DNA from: Microbacterium sediminis
GTDB lineage: Bacteria > Actinomycetota > Actinomycetes > Actinomycetales > Microbacteriaceae
Assembly (NCBI RefSeq): GCF_004564075.1
Contig: NZ_CP038256.1
Location: 2,480,001-2,544,000 of the forward strand
DNA: 64,000 bases
Reading direction: 5' to 3'
Below are positions 34,071 through 42,232 of the stretch, one piece after another; position 1 is the stretch's first letter, and each line of letters begins with the position of its first letter. Under the pieces are notes generated by a model, which did no database searches, was not told the DNA's origin, and worked only from the letters and a program-made list of their open reading frames with translations. The position numbers and the translations under genes were made by a program.

Positions 34071-34950
34071 GGAATCGCTGGCGGCCCTCGCGGATCCGAC
34101 CCGCGCGCGCATCGCCCGGCTGATCCTCGACGCGCCCGATCGCCGCGCATCGGTGACCGCCCTCGCCGAATCGCTCGGCCTGCGCCAGCCGACCGTCAGC
34201 CACCACCTCGCCACCCTGCGCGAGGCCGGCCTCGTGGTGTCCGAGAAGGAGGGGCGGCGGGTCTGGTACTCCGTCCCGCAGGAGCGGATCGATCGCGTGC
34301 TCAGCATCATGGGCGACGCAACCCCGGACGCGCCGCACACCTTCGACATCGAGCGCACGGTGGATCGACTGGCCGAGCGCTTCCGCGGCGTGCATTCGCG
34401 CGAGACGATCGACGCCTGCCTGCGCGAGAGCATCGAGCTGCTCGCGCCGCAGGGCGCGGCGCCGCGCGAGCTCGGCTCCCGCGCCGCGGCGTTCACGACC
34501 ACGCGCCTCGAGGCCCTCGCCCGCACGCAGGACCGGGCGGCGGACGGGCCGCTCGAGGTGCTGTACGTGTGCGTGCGCAACGCCGGTCGATCGCAGCTGG
34601 CCGCCGCGCTCACCCGGCAACTGGCGGGCGAGCGGGTCCGGGTGCGCTCCGCCGGCTCCGCCCCCGCGTCGTGGCTGTCGTCCGGCGTGGTCGCGAGCCT
34701 CGACGAGATCGGCGTGCCACTGGGCGGCGAGTTCCCCAAGCCGCTGACCGACGAGGCAGTGCGCGCCGCCGACGTCGTGATCACGATGGGCTGCGGCGAC
34801 GCCTGCCCCGTCTACCCCGGCAAGCGCTATGAGGACTGGGATCTGCCCGACCCCGCCACGCTCCCGATCCACGGCGTGCGCGAGGTCCGCGACGAGATCG
34901 AGCGGCGGGTCCGGAACCTCCTCACCGAGATGGGCGCGCTGGCGCGATAA
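34069..34950 (+). CDS. arsRC: ArsR-ArsC fusion protein
   Basis: 293 residues. Residues 1-85 are an ArsR winged HTH (SLGLRQPTVSHHLATLREAG) without the Cys pair used by canonical ArsR. A helical linker (~95-140) leads to a low-molecular-weight phosphatase-like arsenate reductase domain from ~160: P-loop C-V-R-N-A-G-R-S, then the late ITMGCGDACPVYPGKRYEDW block. Microbacterium strain A33 has a described arsRC fusion that represses its ars operon. Inducer sensing may use the reductase cysteines; this is inference. Confidence 0.9.
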   Translation: MESLAALADPTRARIARLILDAPDRRASVTALAESLGLRQPTVSHHLATLREAGLVVSEKEGRRVWYSVPQERIDRVLSIMGDATPDAPHTFDIERTVDRLAERFRGVHSRETIDACLRESIELLAPQGAAPRELGSRAAAFTTTRLEALARTQDRAADGPLEVLYVCVRNAGRSQLAAALTRQLAGERVRVRSAGSAPASWLSSGVVASLDEIGVPLGGEFPKPLTDEAVRAADVVITMGCGDACPVYPGKRYEDWDLPDPATLPIHGVREVRDEIERRVRNLLTEMGALAR

Positions 34951-34968
34951 CTCCCGGTAGCGCGATTC

Positions 34969-34984
34969 ATAGATCGCGGTCTAT
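34969..34984 (+). promoter_or_regulatory. ArsRC operator 2
   Basis: ATAGAT-CGCG-GTCTAT, one mismatch from a perfect palindrome and matching operator 1 at 13 of 16 positions. It lies 9 bases before the arsC ATG, after an A+T-richer gap. Confidence 0.65.
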
Positions 34985-34993
34985 GCTTTAGCC

Positions 34994-35404
34994 ATGACCG
35001 AGACCTCGAAGCCCACCGTCCTGTTCGTCTGCGTACACAACGCGGGCCGCTCCCAGATGGCGGCCGGCTGGCTGCAGCACCTGGCGGGCGACCGCGTCGA
35101 GGTGCTGAGCGCCGGCTCCGAGCCCAAGGACCAGATCAATCCCGTCGCCGTCGAGGCGATGGCCGAGGTCGGCGTCGACATCGCGGGCAACACCCCGAAG
35201 ATCCTCACCGTCGACGCCGTCAAGGAGTCGGACGTCGTCATCACGATGGGCTGCGGCGACGCGTGCCCGATCTTCCCCGGCAAGCGCTACGAGGACTGGG
35301 CGCTGCAGGATCCGGCCGGGCAGGGCATCGAGACGGTCCGCCCCATCCGCGACGAGATCCGCGACCGCGTCGAGGCGCTCATCGCCGAGATCGCCCCCGC
35401 CTGA
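34994..35404 (+). CDS. arsC: Arsenate reductase ArsC, LMW-phosphatase fold
   Basis: 136 residues. P-loop VLFVCVHNAGRSQMAAGWL (Cys ~14, Arg ~20) binds arsenate; distal Cys pair in MGCGDACPIFPGKRYEDW. This is the thioredoxin/mycothiol-linked class that turns arsenate into arsenite. It is 13 bases from the next arsC and has its own operator. Confidence 0.92.
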   Translation: MTETSKPTVLFVCVHNAGRSQMAAGWLQHLAGDRVEVLSAGSEPKDQINPVAVEAMAEVGVDIAGNTPKILTVDAVKESDVVITMGCGDACPIFPGKRYEDWALQDPAGQGIETVRPIRDEIRDRVEALIAEIAPA

Positions 35405-35417
35405 GACGAGACGCGCC

Positions 35418-36056
35418 ATGACCATCCAGCCGCACGGCCTGCTCGACCCTCACGCCGCGCTCACCCGCGCGGCCGATCGCCTCGCCCACCGCTTCGCCGG
35501 CATCGTGAACGCCGAGACGGTCGAGCGCGTGGTGTTCGAGTCGTACGCCACGCTCGGCCGGACGGCGAAGGTCACCGATCTGCTGCCCCCGCTCGCCGAG
35601 CACTTCGCGAACGAGCGCCTCACGGCGCTGGCGCAGTCGAAGGGCCTGATCGCGAAGCCGCACCCCGAGATCCTGTTCGTCTGCGTGCAGAACTCCGGGC
35701 GATCGCAGATGGCGGCGGCGCTTGCGACGCTGCTCGCGGGCGATCGCGTGCACGTACGGTCGGCGGGCTCGCAGCCGGGCGAGTTCATCCTCCCCGCGGT
35801 GCGCGAGGCCCTGCTCGAGATCGGCGCCGACCTGTCGCAGGAGTACCCGAAGCCGCTCACCGACGACGTGGTGCGCGCGGCCGATGCCGTGATCACGATG
35901 GGCTGCGGCGACGCCTGCCCGCTGTACCCCGGTAAGCGATACGAGGACTGGCAGCTGGAGGATCCGGCCGATCTCGACCTCGACGGGGTCCGGCGCGTGC
36001 GCGACGAGATCCGCAGCCGCGTCGAGAAGCTGGTGTCGGAGATCGCGCCTTCCTGA
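35418..36056 (+). CDS. arsC: Arsenate reductase ArsC with N-terminal three-helix domain
   Basis: 212 residues. Residues ~10-75 form a helical bundle (LTRAADRLAHRFAGIVNAET...LTALAQSKGL) found in actinobacterial ArsC proteins, also present in shorter form as the linker of the ArsRC fusion. The reductase domain starts at ~83: P-loop C-V-Q-N-S-G-R-S and the MGCGDACPLYPGKRYEDW block. Likely mycothiol/mycoredoxin-linked arsenate reduction. Last gene of the arsenic run. Confidence 0.9.
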   Translation: MTIQPHGLLDPHAALTRAADRLAHRFAGIVNAETVERVVFESYATLGRTAKVTDLLPPLAEHFANERLTALAQSKGLIAKPHPEILFVCVQNSGRSQMAAALATLLAGDRVHVRSAGSQPGEFILPAVREALLEIGADLSQEYPKPLTDDVVRAADAVITMGCGDACPLYPGKRYEDWQLEDPADLDLDGVRRVRDEIRSRVEKLVSEIAPS

Positions 36057-36194
36057 AGGGATCTCGGTCCACGACGGCCGATTCGGCACGAAGTACTGGT
36101 AGCGCCGATTGTTGATTAGTCGCGAATTGACCAAATACCGACTGATCTTCTGGATGGCGGCGGGGTGCTGATGCATCCGTGATTGATCAGCGCA

Positions 36195-36212
36195 CACTGT
36201 ATAGTGCAGTGC
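36195..36212 (+). promoter_or_regulatory. Operator and -10 box of the second CmtR-like gene
   Basis: CACT-GTAT-AGTG (36195-36206) overlaps TATAGT (36200-36205), 7 bases before ATG 36213. Predicts leaderless mRNA and direct blockage of RNA polymerase by the repressor. Shares ACTGTATAGT with copy 1. Confidence 0.65.
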
Positions 36213-36572
36213 ATGCTGACCATTGCTTCGCGCCTTGACGTCATGAACCGGCTCGGCCGGGCCATGGCCGACCCGACGCGCTCCCGAATCCTGATGACCT
36301 TGCTCGAAGGCCCGAGCTACCCCGCGATGCTGTCGCGGGGGCTTGAACTGACCCGCTCGAACGTGTCGAACCATCTCACGTGTCTGCGGGATTGCGGGAT
36401 CGTGGTCGCTGAGCCGGAGGGCCGTCAGACTCGTTACGAGATCGCCGACCCGCACCTCGCGGCGGCGCTCATCGCGCTCGTGGACGTGACGCTGGCTGTC
36501 GATGAGCACGCGCCCTGCGTGGACGCAGCGTGCACGGTGGCTGGCTGCTGCGGGACGAGGGCTGACGCGTGA
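36213..36572 (+). CDS. ArsR/SmtB-family metal sensor, CmtR-like (copy 2)
   Basis: 119 residues. Closely similar to copy 1 (28455) over the HTH: LTRSNVSNHLTCLRDCGIVV and ETRYEIADPHLA-type wing. The metal tail is C-V-D-A-A-C-T-V-A-G-C-C. Codons are richer in A/T at third positions than in copy 1, so it is not a recent local duplicate but came with the lower-G+C block. GTGA overlap with the P-type ATPase gene. Confidence 0.9.
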   Translation: MLTIASRLDVMNRLGRAMADPTRSRILMTLLEGPSYPAMLSRGLELTRSNVSNHLTCLRDCGIVVAEPEGRQTRYEIADPHLAAALIALVDVTLAVDEHAPCVDAACTVAGCCGTRADA

Positions 36573-38485
36573 GCGCGGCGTGCGGTTGCGAGCACGAGCC
36601 TGCCTCGACGGCGGGCGAAGAGATCGAGGAGGCGGAGCGGCCCTGGTGGAGAGACCGCGGGGTCATGGTGCCGGTTTTCTCCGGCGTTGCGCTTCTGGCC
36701 GGTCTGATCTTCGAGTGGTCCGGGCTCGAGGTCCCGGCGTTGGTGCTGTTCTGGGTCGGGCTGTTGCTGGGCGCGTCGACGTTCACGCCCGGCGCGATCC
36801 GGAAACTGTTCAAGGGCAAGCTCAGCATCAGCTTGCTGATGACGATCAGCGCGATCGGCGCAGTCATCCTCGGCTACGTCGAAGAGGCCGCCGCGCTGGC
36901 GTTCCTGTACTCGATCGCTGAGGCGCTCGAGGACAAGGCGATGGACCGCGCCCGCGGCGGGCTGCGGGCACTGCTGAAGCTCGTGCCGGAGACCGCGACC
37001 GTGATACAGGGTGGCGTCTCCGCGCAGGTGCCGGCGAGGGAGTTGACGGTCGGCCAGGTCATGGTGGTCCGCCCGGGTGAGCGGATCGCGACTGATGGGG
37101 TCGTGCGTTCTGGTCGTTCGAGCCTCGACACTTCGGCGATCACTGGGGAGTCGATCCCCGTCGAGGTTGAGCCCGGTGATGCGGTGTCGGCCGGTGCGAT
37201 CAACAGCGCTGGCGTGCTGGAGGTCGAGGCGACTGCTGCGGGCACCGACAACTCACTCACGACGATCGTGGAGCTGGTGGAGAAGGCGCAGACCGAGAAG
37301 GGCGAGCGTGCTCGTCTGGCGGACAGGATCGCCCGCCCGCTCGTGCCCGGCGTTCTGATCCTCGCTGCGCTCGTCGCGATCATCGGGTCGCTGCTGGGCG
37401 ACCCGGAGGTGTGGATCACCCGTGCACTCGTCGTGCTGGTCGCCGCTTCTCCGTGTGCGCTGGCGATCTCGGTGCCGCTGACGGTCGTCGCGGCGATCGG
37501 TGCGGCGAGCAAGTTCGGCGTGATCATCAAGTCCGGTGCCGTCTTCGAGCGCTTCGGCACGGTCCGACACATTGCCGTCGACAAGACCGGCACCCTTACC
37601 CGCAACGAACCGGCGGTCACCGCCGTGCTCACTGCGAACGGCGTGACCGAGGCTCAGGCGCTGGCGTGGGCGGCCGCGTTGGAGCAGCACAGCACGCATC
37701 CTCTCGCCTCAGCGATCACCGCCTCGGCCCCGGGGACTCCGGCAGCTGCAGATGTGACCGAGCAGGCCGGGCACGGCATCGACGGCACCGTCGACGGATC
37801 GAGAATCACCGTCGGCAGTCCCCGCTGGCTGGACGCCGGCGACCTCGCGGAGCGGGTCGCGACGCTGGAAGAGCAGGGCATGACCGTCGTGATCGTCCAC
37901 CGCGACGGATCCCCCGTCGCCGCGATCGGCGTCCGTGACGAGCTACGCCCTGAAGTCCCCGAGGTCGTCCGGACACTCACCGGCCAGGGCATCGGTGTGA
38001 CGATGCTCACGGGCGACAACGCCCGCACTGCGCGCGCGCTGGCGGCGCAGGCCGGGATCAGCGACGTGCGTGCGGAGCTGCGTCCCGAGGACAAGGCGAC
38101 CGCGATCGGGGAGCTGTCGAAGGCGGGGCCGGTCGCGATGATCGGCGACGGCATCAACGATGCCCCGGCCCTTGCTGGCGCGGACATCGGTATCGCGATG
38201 GGAGCGACCGGCTCCGACGCGGCGATCGAATCCGCGGACGTGGCGTTCACCGGTCATGATCTGCGTCTCATCCCGCGGGCATTCGACCACGCCCGCCGGG
38301 GACGGCGGATCATCAACCAGAACATCATCCTGTCGCTGCTGATCATCACCGCACTGCTCCCGCTCGCTCTCTTCGGAATCCTGGGACTCGCCGCTGTCGT
38401 CCTGGTCCACGAGGTCGCGGAGGTCATCGTGATCCTCAACGGACTGCGCGCCGCCCGCACCCGCACGCCACGGTTGGAGAGCTGA
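36569..38485 (+). CDS. cadA: Cd/Zn/Pb-translocating P-type ATPase (CadA/ZntA type)
   Basis: 638 residues starting at GTG. P1B motifs: S-P-C-A-L-A metal motif (~residues 294-299), DKTGTLT phosphorylation site (~338-344), H-P pair in STHPLASAIT (~385) and GDGINDAPALAGAD (~528-541). Eight membrane segments. No N-terminal heavy-metal-associated domain; instead the first residues contain C-G-C-E-H, a minimal metal site. Exports Cd, Zn or Pb using ATP, under the upstream CmtR-like sensor. G+C visibly below the flanks. Confidence 0.93.
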   Translation: MSAACGCEHEPASTAGEEIEEAERPWWRDRGVMVPVFSGVALLAGLIFEWSGLEVPALVLFWVGLLLGASTFTPGAIRKLFKGKLSISLLMTISAIGAVILGYVEEAAALAFLYSIAEALEDKAMDRARGGLRALLKLVPETATVIQGGVSAQVPARELTVGQVMVVRPGERIATDGVVRSGRSSLDTSAITGESIPVEVEPGDAVSAGAINSAGVLEVEATAAGTDNSLTTIVELVEKAQTEKGERARLADRIARPLVPGVLILAALVAIIGSLLGDPEVWITRALVVLVAASPCALAISVPLTVVAAIGAASKFGVIIKSGAVFERFGTVRHIAVDKTGTLTRNEPAVTAVLTANGVTEAQALAWAAALEQHSTHPLASAITASAPGTPAAADVTEQAGHGIDGTVDGSRITVGSPRWLDAGDLAERVATLEEQGMTVVIVHRDGSPVAAIGVRDELRPEVPEVVRTLTGQGIGVTMLTGDNARTARALAAQAGISDVRAELRPEDKATAIGELSKAGPVAMIGDGINDAPALAGADIGIAMGATGSDAAIESADVAFTGHDLRLIPRAFDHARRGRRIINQNIILSLLIITALLPLALFGILGLAAVVLVHEVAEVIVILNGLRAARTRTPRLES

Positions 38486-39093
38486 TGCTCGCGACCATAG
38501 GGTCAGCGATCGGCCTGTTCGCGGCAACCAATATCGACGACATCGTCGTGCTCACCGTGCTGTTCCTCGCCTCCAGTCGAGGGAAACCCCGGCAGTGGCA
38601 GATCGTCGCAGGCCAGTACCTCGGGTTCATCACCCTCGTCGTGATCAGCGTGATCGCCGCCCTCGGTCTCACCATCGTCCCGGACGAATGGGTAGGCTTC
38701 CTCGGTCTCATCCCGCTCGGCATCGGCATCTGGACGCTCATCCGCGGCCTGCGCCGCAACGGCGATGACGATGACGACGACTCCAAGATCACCGCGGTCG
38801 GACTATGGGGCGTCGCAGGGATCACGATCGCCAACGGGGCCGACAACATCTCCCTCTACACGCCGATCTTCCGCACCAGCACACCCGGCGACGTCGCGAT
38901 CATGATCGTCGTGTTCCTCATCCTCGTCGCTGTCTGGTGCGCGGCCGGACGGCTGATCGGGACCCACAAGGCCGTCACCGAGACGCTCGAACGCGTCGAG
39001 CACTGGCTCGTCCCGGTCGTGTTCATCGGCCTGGGCCTGTTCATCCTGATCGAGTCCGGCGTCATCGTCCGCCTCGTCGAGGTCCTCACATGA
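38485..39093 (+). CDS. cadD: CadD-family cadmium resistance transporter
   Basis: 202 residues, five or six membrane segments. Family opening GSAIGLFAATNIDDIVVLTV and the second half motif GITIANGADNISLYTPIFRT are clear. A cytoplasmic loop is a run of Asp (DDDDDDS). ATG shares one base with the ATPase stop (TGATG) and its own stop overlaps lspA. CadD proteins lower cadmium sensitivity, probably by export. Confidence 0.9.
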   Translation: MLATIGSAIGLFAATNIDDIVVLTVLFLASSRGKPRQWQIVAGQYLGFITLVVISVIAALGLTIVPDEWVGFLGLIPLGIGIWTLIRGLRRNGDDDDDDSKITAVGLWGVAGITIANGADNISLYTPIFRTSTPGDVAIMIVVFLILVAVWCAAGRLIGTHKAVTETLERVEHWLVPVVFIGLGLFILIESGVIVRLVEVLT

Positions 39094-39614
39094 TCCCGGA
39101 CGCGAACACCGACGTCGAGCCGACGTCGGGAGAGCCGCCGCAGAGAGGTCGCTGGCGGCTCACGGCTTGGGCTCTCCTGATCGCCGTGGTCGTCGTCCTG
39201 ATCGATCAGGGGTCGAAAGCATGGGCGGAGGCCGTTCTGTCGGAGCACGAACGCATCCCGTTGATCGGCGACCTGCTGGGCTTGCAGCTCGCGTACAACC
39301 CCGGAGCAGCGTTCTCCTTCGGCGAGGGCTCCACCTGGGTATTCGCTCTCATCGCCGTCGCCGCCACTGTCACCGCCATCGTGTTCGCGTTCCGGGTCCG
39401 ACGCCCTGGGTGGGCGATCGTGATCGGAGCGCTCGGCGGTGCTGCCGCGTCACATGCCGGCGACCGGCTGTTCCGCCAACCAGGATTCGCTCGGGGGCAC
39501 GTCGTGGACTTCCTCGCCTACGGCAACTGGTTCATCGGGAACGTCGCCGACATCGTGATCGTCACCGCCGCGATCGCCGGAGCGCTCCTGATGCTCCGCA
39601 GTACCGAGAACTGA
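39090..39614 (+). CDS. lspA: Signal peptidase II in the metal operon
   Basis: 174 residues, four membrane segments. LspA hallmarks: VLIDQGSKAWAE, YNPGAAFSFGEGSTW, and the two catalytic Asp in HAGDRLF and NVADIVIV. It is a second, operon-borne copy of the lipoprotein signal peptidase; such copies recur in lead/cadmium operons (pbr-type), where they may mature a metal-binding lipoprotein. No such lipoprotein is encoded here. Coupled by ATGA overlap to cadD. Confidence 0.9.
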   Translation: MIPDANTDVEPTSGEPPQRGRWRLTAWALLIAVVVVLIDQGSKAWAEAVLSEHERIPLIGDLLGLQLAYNPGAAFSFGEGSTWVFALIAVAATVTAIVFAFRVRRPGWAIVIGALGGAAASHAGDRLFRQPGFARGHVVDFLAYGNWFIGNVADIVIVTAAIAGALLMLRSTEN

Positions 39615-39625
39615 GAGGACCAACC

Positions 39626-39937
39626 ATGGAGATCACCCTGCAGTACTTCGACGGCTGCCCGAATTGGGAGATACTCGACCGCCGGCTTGCTGAGCTGCTC
39701 GATGGGCGATCAGATGTCCGCGTCACACGTCAGTTGGTCGAGAGCTTCGAGGATGCCGAGCGCCTCGGGTTCCATGGGTCACCGACCGTCCTCGTCGACG
39801 GCGTCGATCCCTTTGCCGACGAGCACGCCCCCGTCGGGCTCGCCTGCCGGGTTTTCCGTATCCCTGCCGGGCTGGCGGGGTCTCCGACTGTCGAGCAGCT
39901 GCGCGAAGCGCTATCCGGGCCGGGCTCGGACGGCTGA
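39626..39937 (+). CDS. Thioredoxin-fold small protein of the Cd operon
   Basis: 103 residues. Starts MEITLQYFDGCPNWEILDR: a thioredoxin-like first strand and a single Cys where C-x2-C would be, with Trp in place of the second Cys. The cis-Pro strand is FHGSPTVLVDGVDPF. Similar proteins accompany mercury and cadmium genes; the role is not established. Stop is 7 bases from the stop of the convergent zinc-ribbon gene. Confidence 0.75.
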   Translation: MEITLQYFDGCPNWEILDRRLAELLDGRSDVRVTRQLVESFEDAERLGFHGSPTVLVDGVDPFADEHAPVGLACRVFRIPAGLAGSPTVEQLREALSGPGSDG

Positions 39938-39944
39938 TGCTCGA

Positions 39945-41894
39945 TCAGGCGAGAGCGGAACGGAGAGCCGGGTAATCGGACCATTCGCCGCCGGCGAGAC
40001 GCGACCATGAAGCGGCGGACGCCGTTGTGATGCCAAGGAGATCCGAGACGATCCGGGGATGCAATTGCCGAGTGAGCTCGATGAGCGCTGTCGTACGGGC
40101 GCTCCCGGCAAGCAGGCCTTCGGCGCGAAGGCGACGGCTGAGCGGCCCCGGGGTGAGGTGACGGCCCGGGTTCCTGCCGGGGAACAACCACCCTTCGGGA
40201 TGGTGCTGGGCAGCATCGACAAGTTCGACGATGGCGTCGCCGAGGATCTCGGGGAGCTCGATCGGCTCGGCTCCGACGGTGAGTGTCACGGGCTGCGAGC
40301 TCGTATCGACCTGTGTCCGTGTGATCGTGACGATGCGGGTCAGTTGGATCCCGTAGAGCAACACGAGGAGACCCGCGGCCCGGGTCTTCGGATCCAGGTC
40401 GGGATCGGACAGGAACCAGCGGGCCATCTGCCAGCGGTGGTCGGAGGCGTAGTCTCGCCCTTCGAGGCGATGGGCTCGGAATTCGACCCGAAGGGTGCTC
40501 AGTCGGTGCTTTCGGAGCCAGCGAGTGAACGGTGCCAGCGCGTCGCGTTGGCTGGGCGAATCGGTCAGATAGGCGTCGAGCCGGCGCTGCGGGAACGTGG
40601 CCAGCGTCTTCTGCTGCGCCCGGATCTCCCTAAGGAGCGCGGCACAGTACTTCAGCGCGGCCCGTTGCCTTTGAAAGCCGGCGGCGGGGCTGGATTGACT
40701 ACGTGTTCGAGTGGACCGGAGGAGCTCCCAGGTGCAGTAGCGACGAAGGATCAGCCGGTCCTCGGAGTGGTCGATGTCGTCGAGCCAGTCGTTGAACCAA
40801 TGGTTGAAGCGTGTTGCTTCGACGTCGAGCTCCGGGAGCACTCCCGAGCGGACCAGAAGCGAGAGGAGGAACGCGACGGCCTGTCCTGACTGGGCTCGGG
40901 TAATGATCGCCTCGGCGGTGAGCGGCAGTGCTCCGTCCGCGAGCTCGCGGAGCACGCTCGCGCACTTGCTCCTGTGCAGCCAGCGTTCGAGCGATGCCGC
41001 CTTGCTGTGATGCGTGAGCAGGTAGTCCGCAAGGGGGTGAAGGTCCGTCCGAATCTCTCCCGCGTCGTCGGCGAGCAGCTGCTGGATTGCAATGGGCCGG
41101 CGGCATTCGACGCAGAGGTGATGCTTGCGGATCTCCTCGATCGAGCCGCAGCCAGGACAAGCCATCGTCACCGGCGCACCCGCGCAGTCAGCACAGACCT
41201 TCTGGTCATTCATGAACCCGGTGAGGAACACCCTGCGCCCACACTCGGGGCAGGGCTGGGGTCTGCGCATCGCGTAGTAGCAACGCGCGCAGACCCGTCG
41301 CCCGTCAAGGTGGGAGGCGACGCGGCCAGGCTCTCCGCAGAGCCCACAGGTCTTGATCGGTGCGGTGTAACAGGCCAAGCAGACAAGTTCCGGGCGGCGG
41401 ACGATGATCGTCGCATGCTGACCGCACCGCGAGCAGTCGCCGAACGATCGAGGGTCGGCTCGCCAGCAGTCGCGGCAGAAGCGCTGCCCGTCGATCGTGC
41501 GCTGCACGGGTCTGACCCGGCCACAGGAAGCGCAGGATACCGACCGGGCGTTCCGCTCGCATCGGGAGCAGTGCCGACCACCGTTCGGTGTCTTGTGTGG
41601 AAGACGGACCGCGCGGCTGCACGACTCGCACGTGGGCAGCACAACCCGGCCTGCTCCTTCGTCGACCAGCGCGTGGGCCAGGTCCTGGACGGTCGCCGGC
41701 ACGTTCGCATGCCGCCCCTCGAGAACGCCGGGCTGCTTGAGCAGCGCGAGCTCGAGAAGCCGCTGCGTCAGCGGTACCGGCGCGACCGAATGCACGATCT
41801 CAGCGAGACGCTCGGACGAGATCTCGGGAACAAGGGGGTGGATGAGGTCGACGACTTCCGCGACTCGCGGCTGCTGCGGAGGCTTCGCCACCAT
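39945..41894 (-). CDS. Six-zinc-ribbon protein with degenerate tyrosine-recombinase-like C-terminus
   Basis: 649 residues; ATG 41894 lies 2 bases after the HTH gene stop. Residues ~1-75 are helical. Six C-x2-C...C-x2-C zinc ribbons follow in tandem between ~80 and ~250, first CESC...CSRC and last CPGC...CVEC. A long helical middle leads to a C-terminal domain (~440-649) shaped like a tyrosine recombinase: AAGLLVLLYGIQLTRIVTIT where box I should be, then RTTALIELTRQLHPRIVSDL at box II. Box I Arg, the H-x-x-R His, the G-H and the Tyr are replaced, so it is probably inactive as a recombinase and serves as a DNA-binding accessory. Confidence 0.7.
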   Translation of the reverse strand: MVAKPPQQPRVAEVVDLIHPLVPEISSERLAEIVHSVAPVPLTQRLLELALLKQPGVLEGRHANVPATVQDLAHALVDEGAGRVVLPTCESCSRAVRLPHKTPNGGRHCSRCERNARSVSCASCGRVRPVQRTIDGQRFCRDCWRADPRSFGDCSRCGQHATIIVRRPELVCLACYTAPIKTCGLCGEPGRVASHLDGRRVCARCYYAMRRPQPCPECGRRVFLTGFMNDQKVCADCAGAPVTMACPGCGSIEEIRKHHLCVECRRPIAIQQLLADDAGEIRTDLHPLADYLLTHHSKAASLERWLHRSKCASVLRELADGALPLTAEAIITRAQSGQAVAFLLSLLVRSGVLPELDVEATRFNHWFNDWLDDIDHSEDRLILRRYCTWELLRSTRTRSQSSPAAGFQRQRAALKYCAALLREIRAQQKTLATFPQRRLDAYLTDSPSQRDALAPFTRWLRKHRLSTLRVEFRAHRLEGRDYASDHRWQMARWFLSDPDLDPKTRAAGLLVLLYGIQLTRIVTITRTQVDTSSQPVTLTVGAEPIELPEILGDAIVELVDAAQHHPEGWLFPGRNPGRHLTPGPLSRRLRAEGLLAGSARTTALIELTRQLHPRIVSDLLGITTASAASWSRLAGGEWSDYPALRSALA

Positions 41895-41896
41895 CG

Positions 41897-42232
41897 CTAC
41901 TTCGTACGTGGCCGGCGGATCGTCGCGCGAACGGGGCGGAGATCGCCGATCGACCCGCGCGTCGCTTCTTCGCCCACGGCCACAGGGGCCGATGCCTCCC
42001 GGCGAGTGATCGTCACGAGATCGTCGAGTGAGCACTCCAGTGCATCGCACAGAGCAGCGAGGACGTCGAGACGCACCCGCTGGGGTGGCTGCGTCACCAG
42101 CCGATACACCTGCTCTCGGGACAGGTCGATGCCACGCTCCTCGAGCAGAGGCTTCAGCTTGGAGGTCTGGAAGATCCCACGCGAGGCCATCACACTGCGA
42201 AGATTCCATCCGGTATCGAGCTCAACGGTCAT
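41897..42232 (-). CDS. XRE-family HTH regulator of the recombinase module
   Basis: 111 residues; ATG lies inside the integrase end (11-base overlap). A Cro/CI-type HTH spans residues ~25-75: LKPLLEERGIDLSREQVYRL then LDVLAALCDALECSLDDLVT. The tail is basic (RATIRRPRTK). Likely controls excision or integrase expression. Confidence 0.85.
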   Translation of the reverse strand: MTVELDTGWNLRSVMASRGIFQTSKLKPLLEERGIDLSREQVYRLVTQPPQRVRLDVLAALCDALECSLDDLVTITRREASAPVAVGEEATRGSIGDLRPVRATIRRPRTK

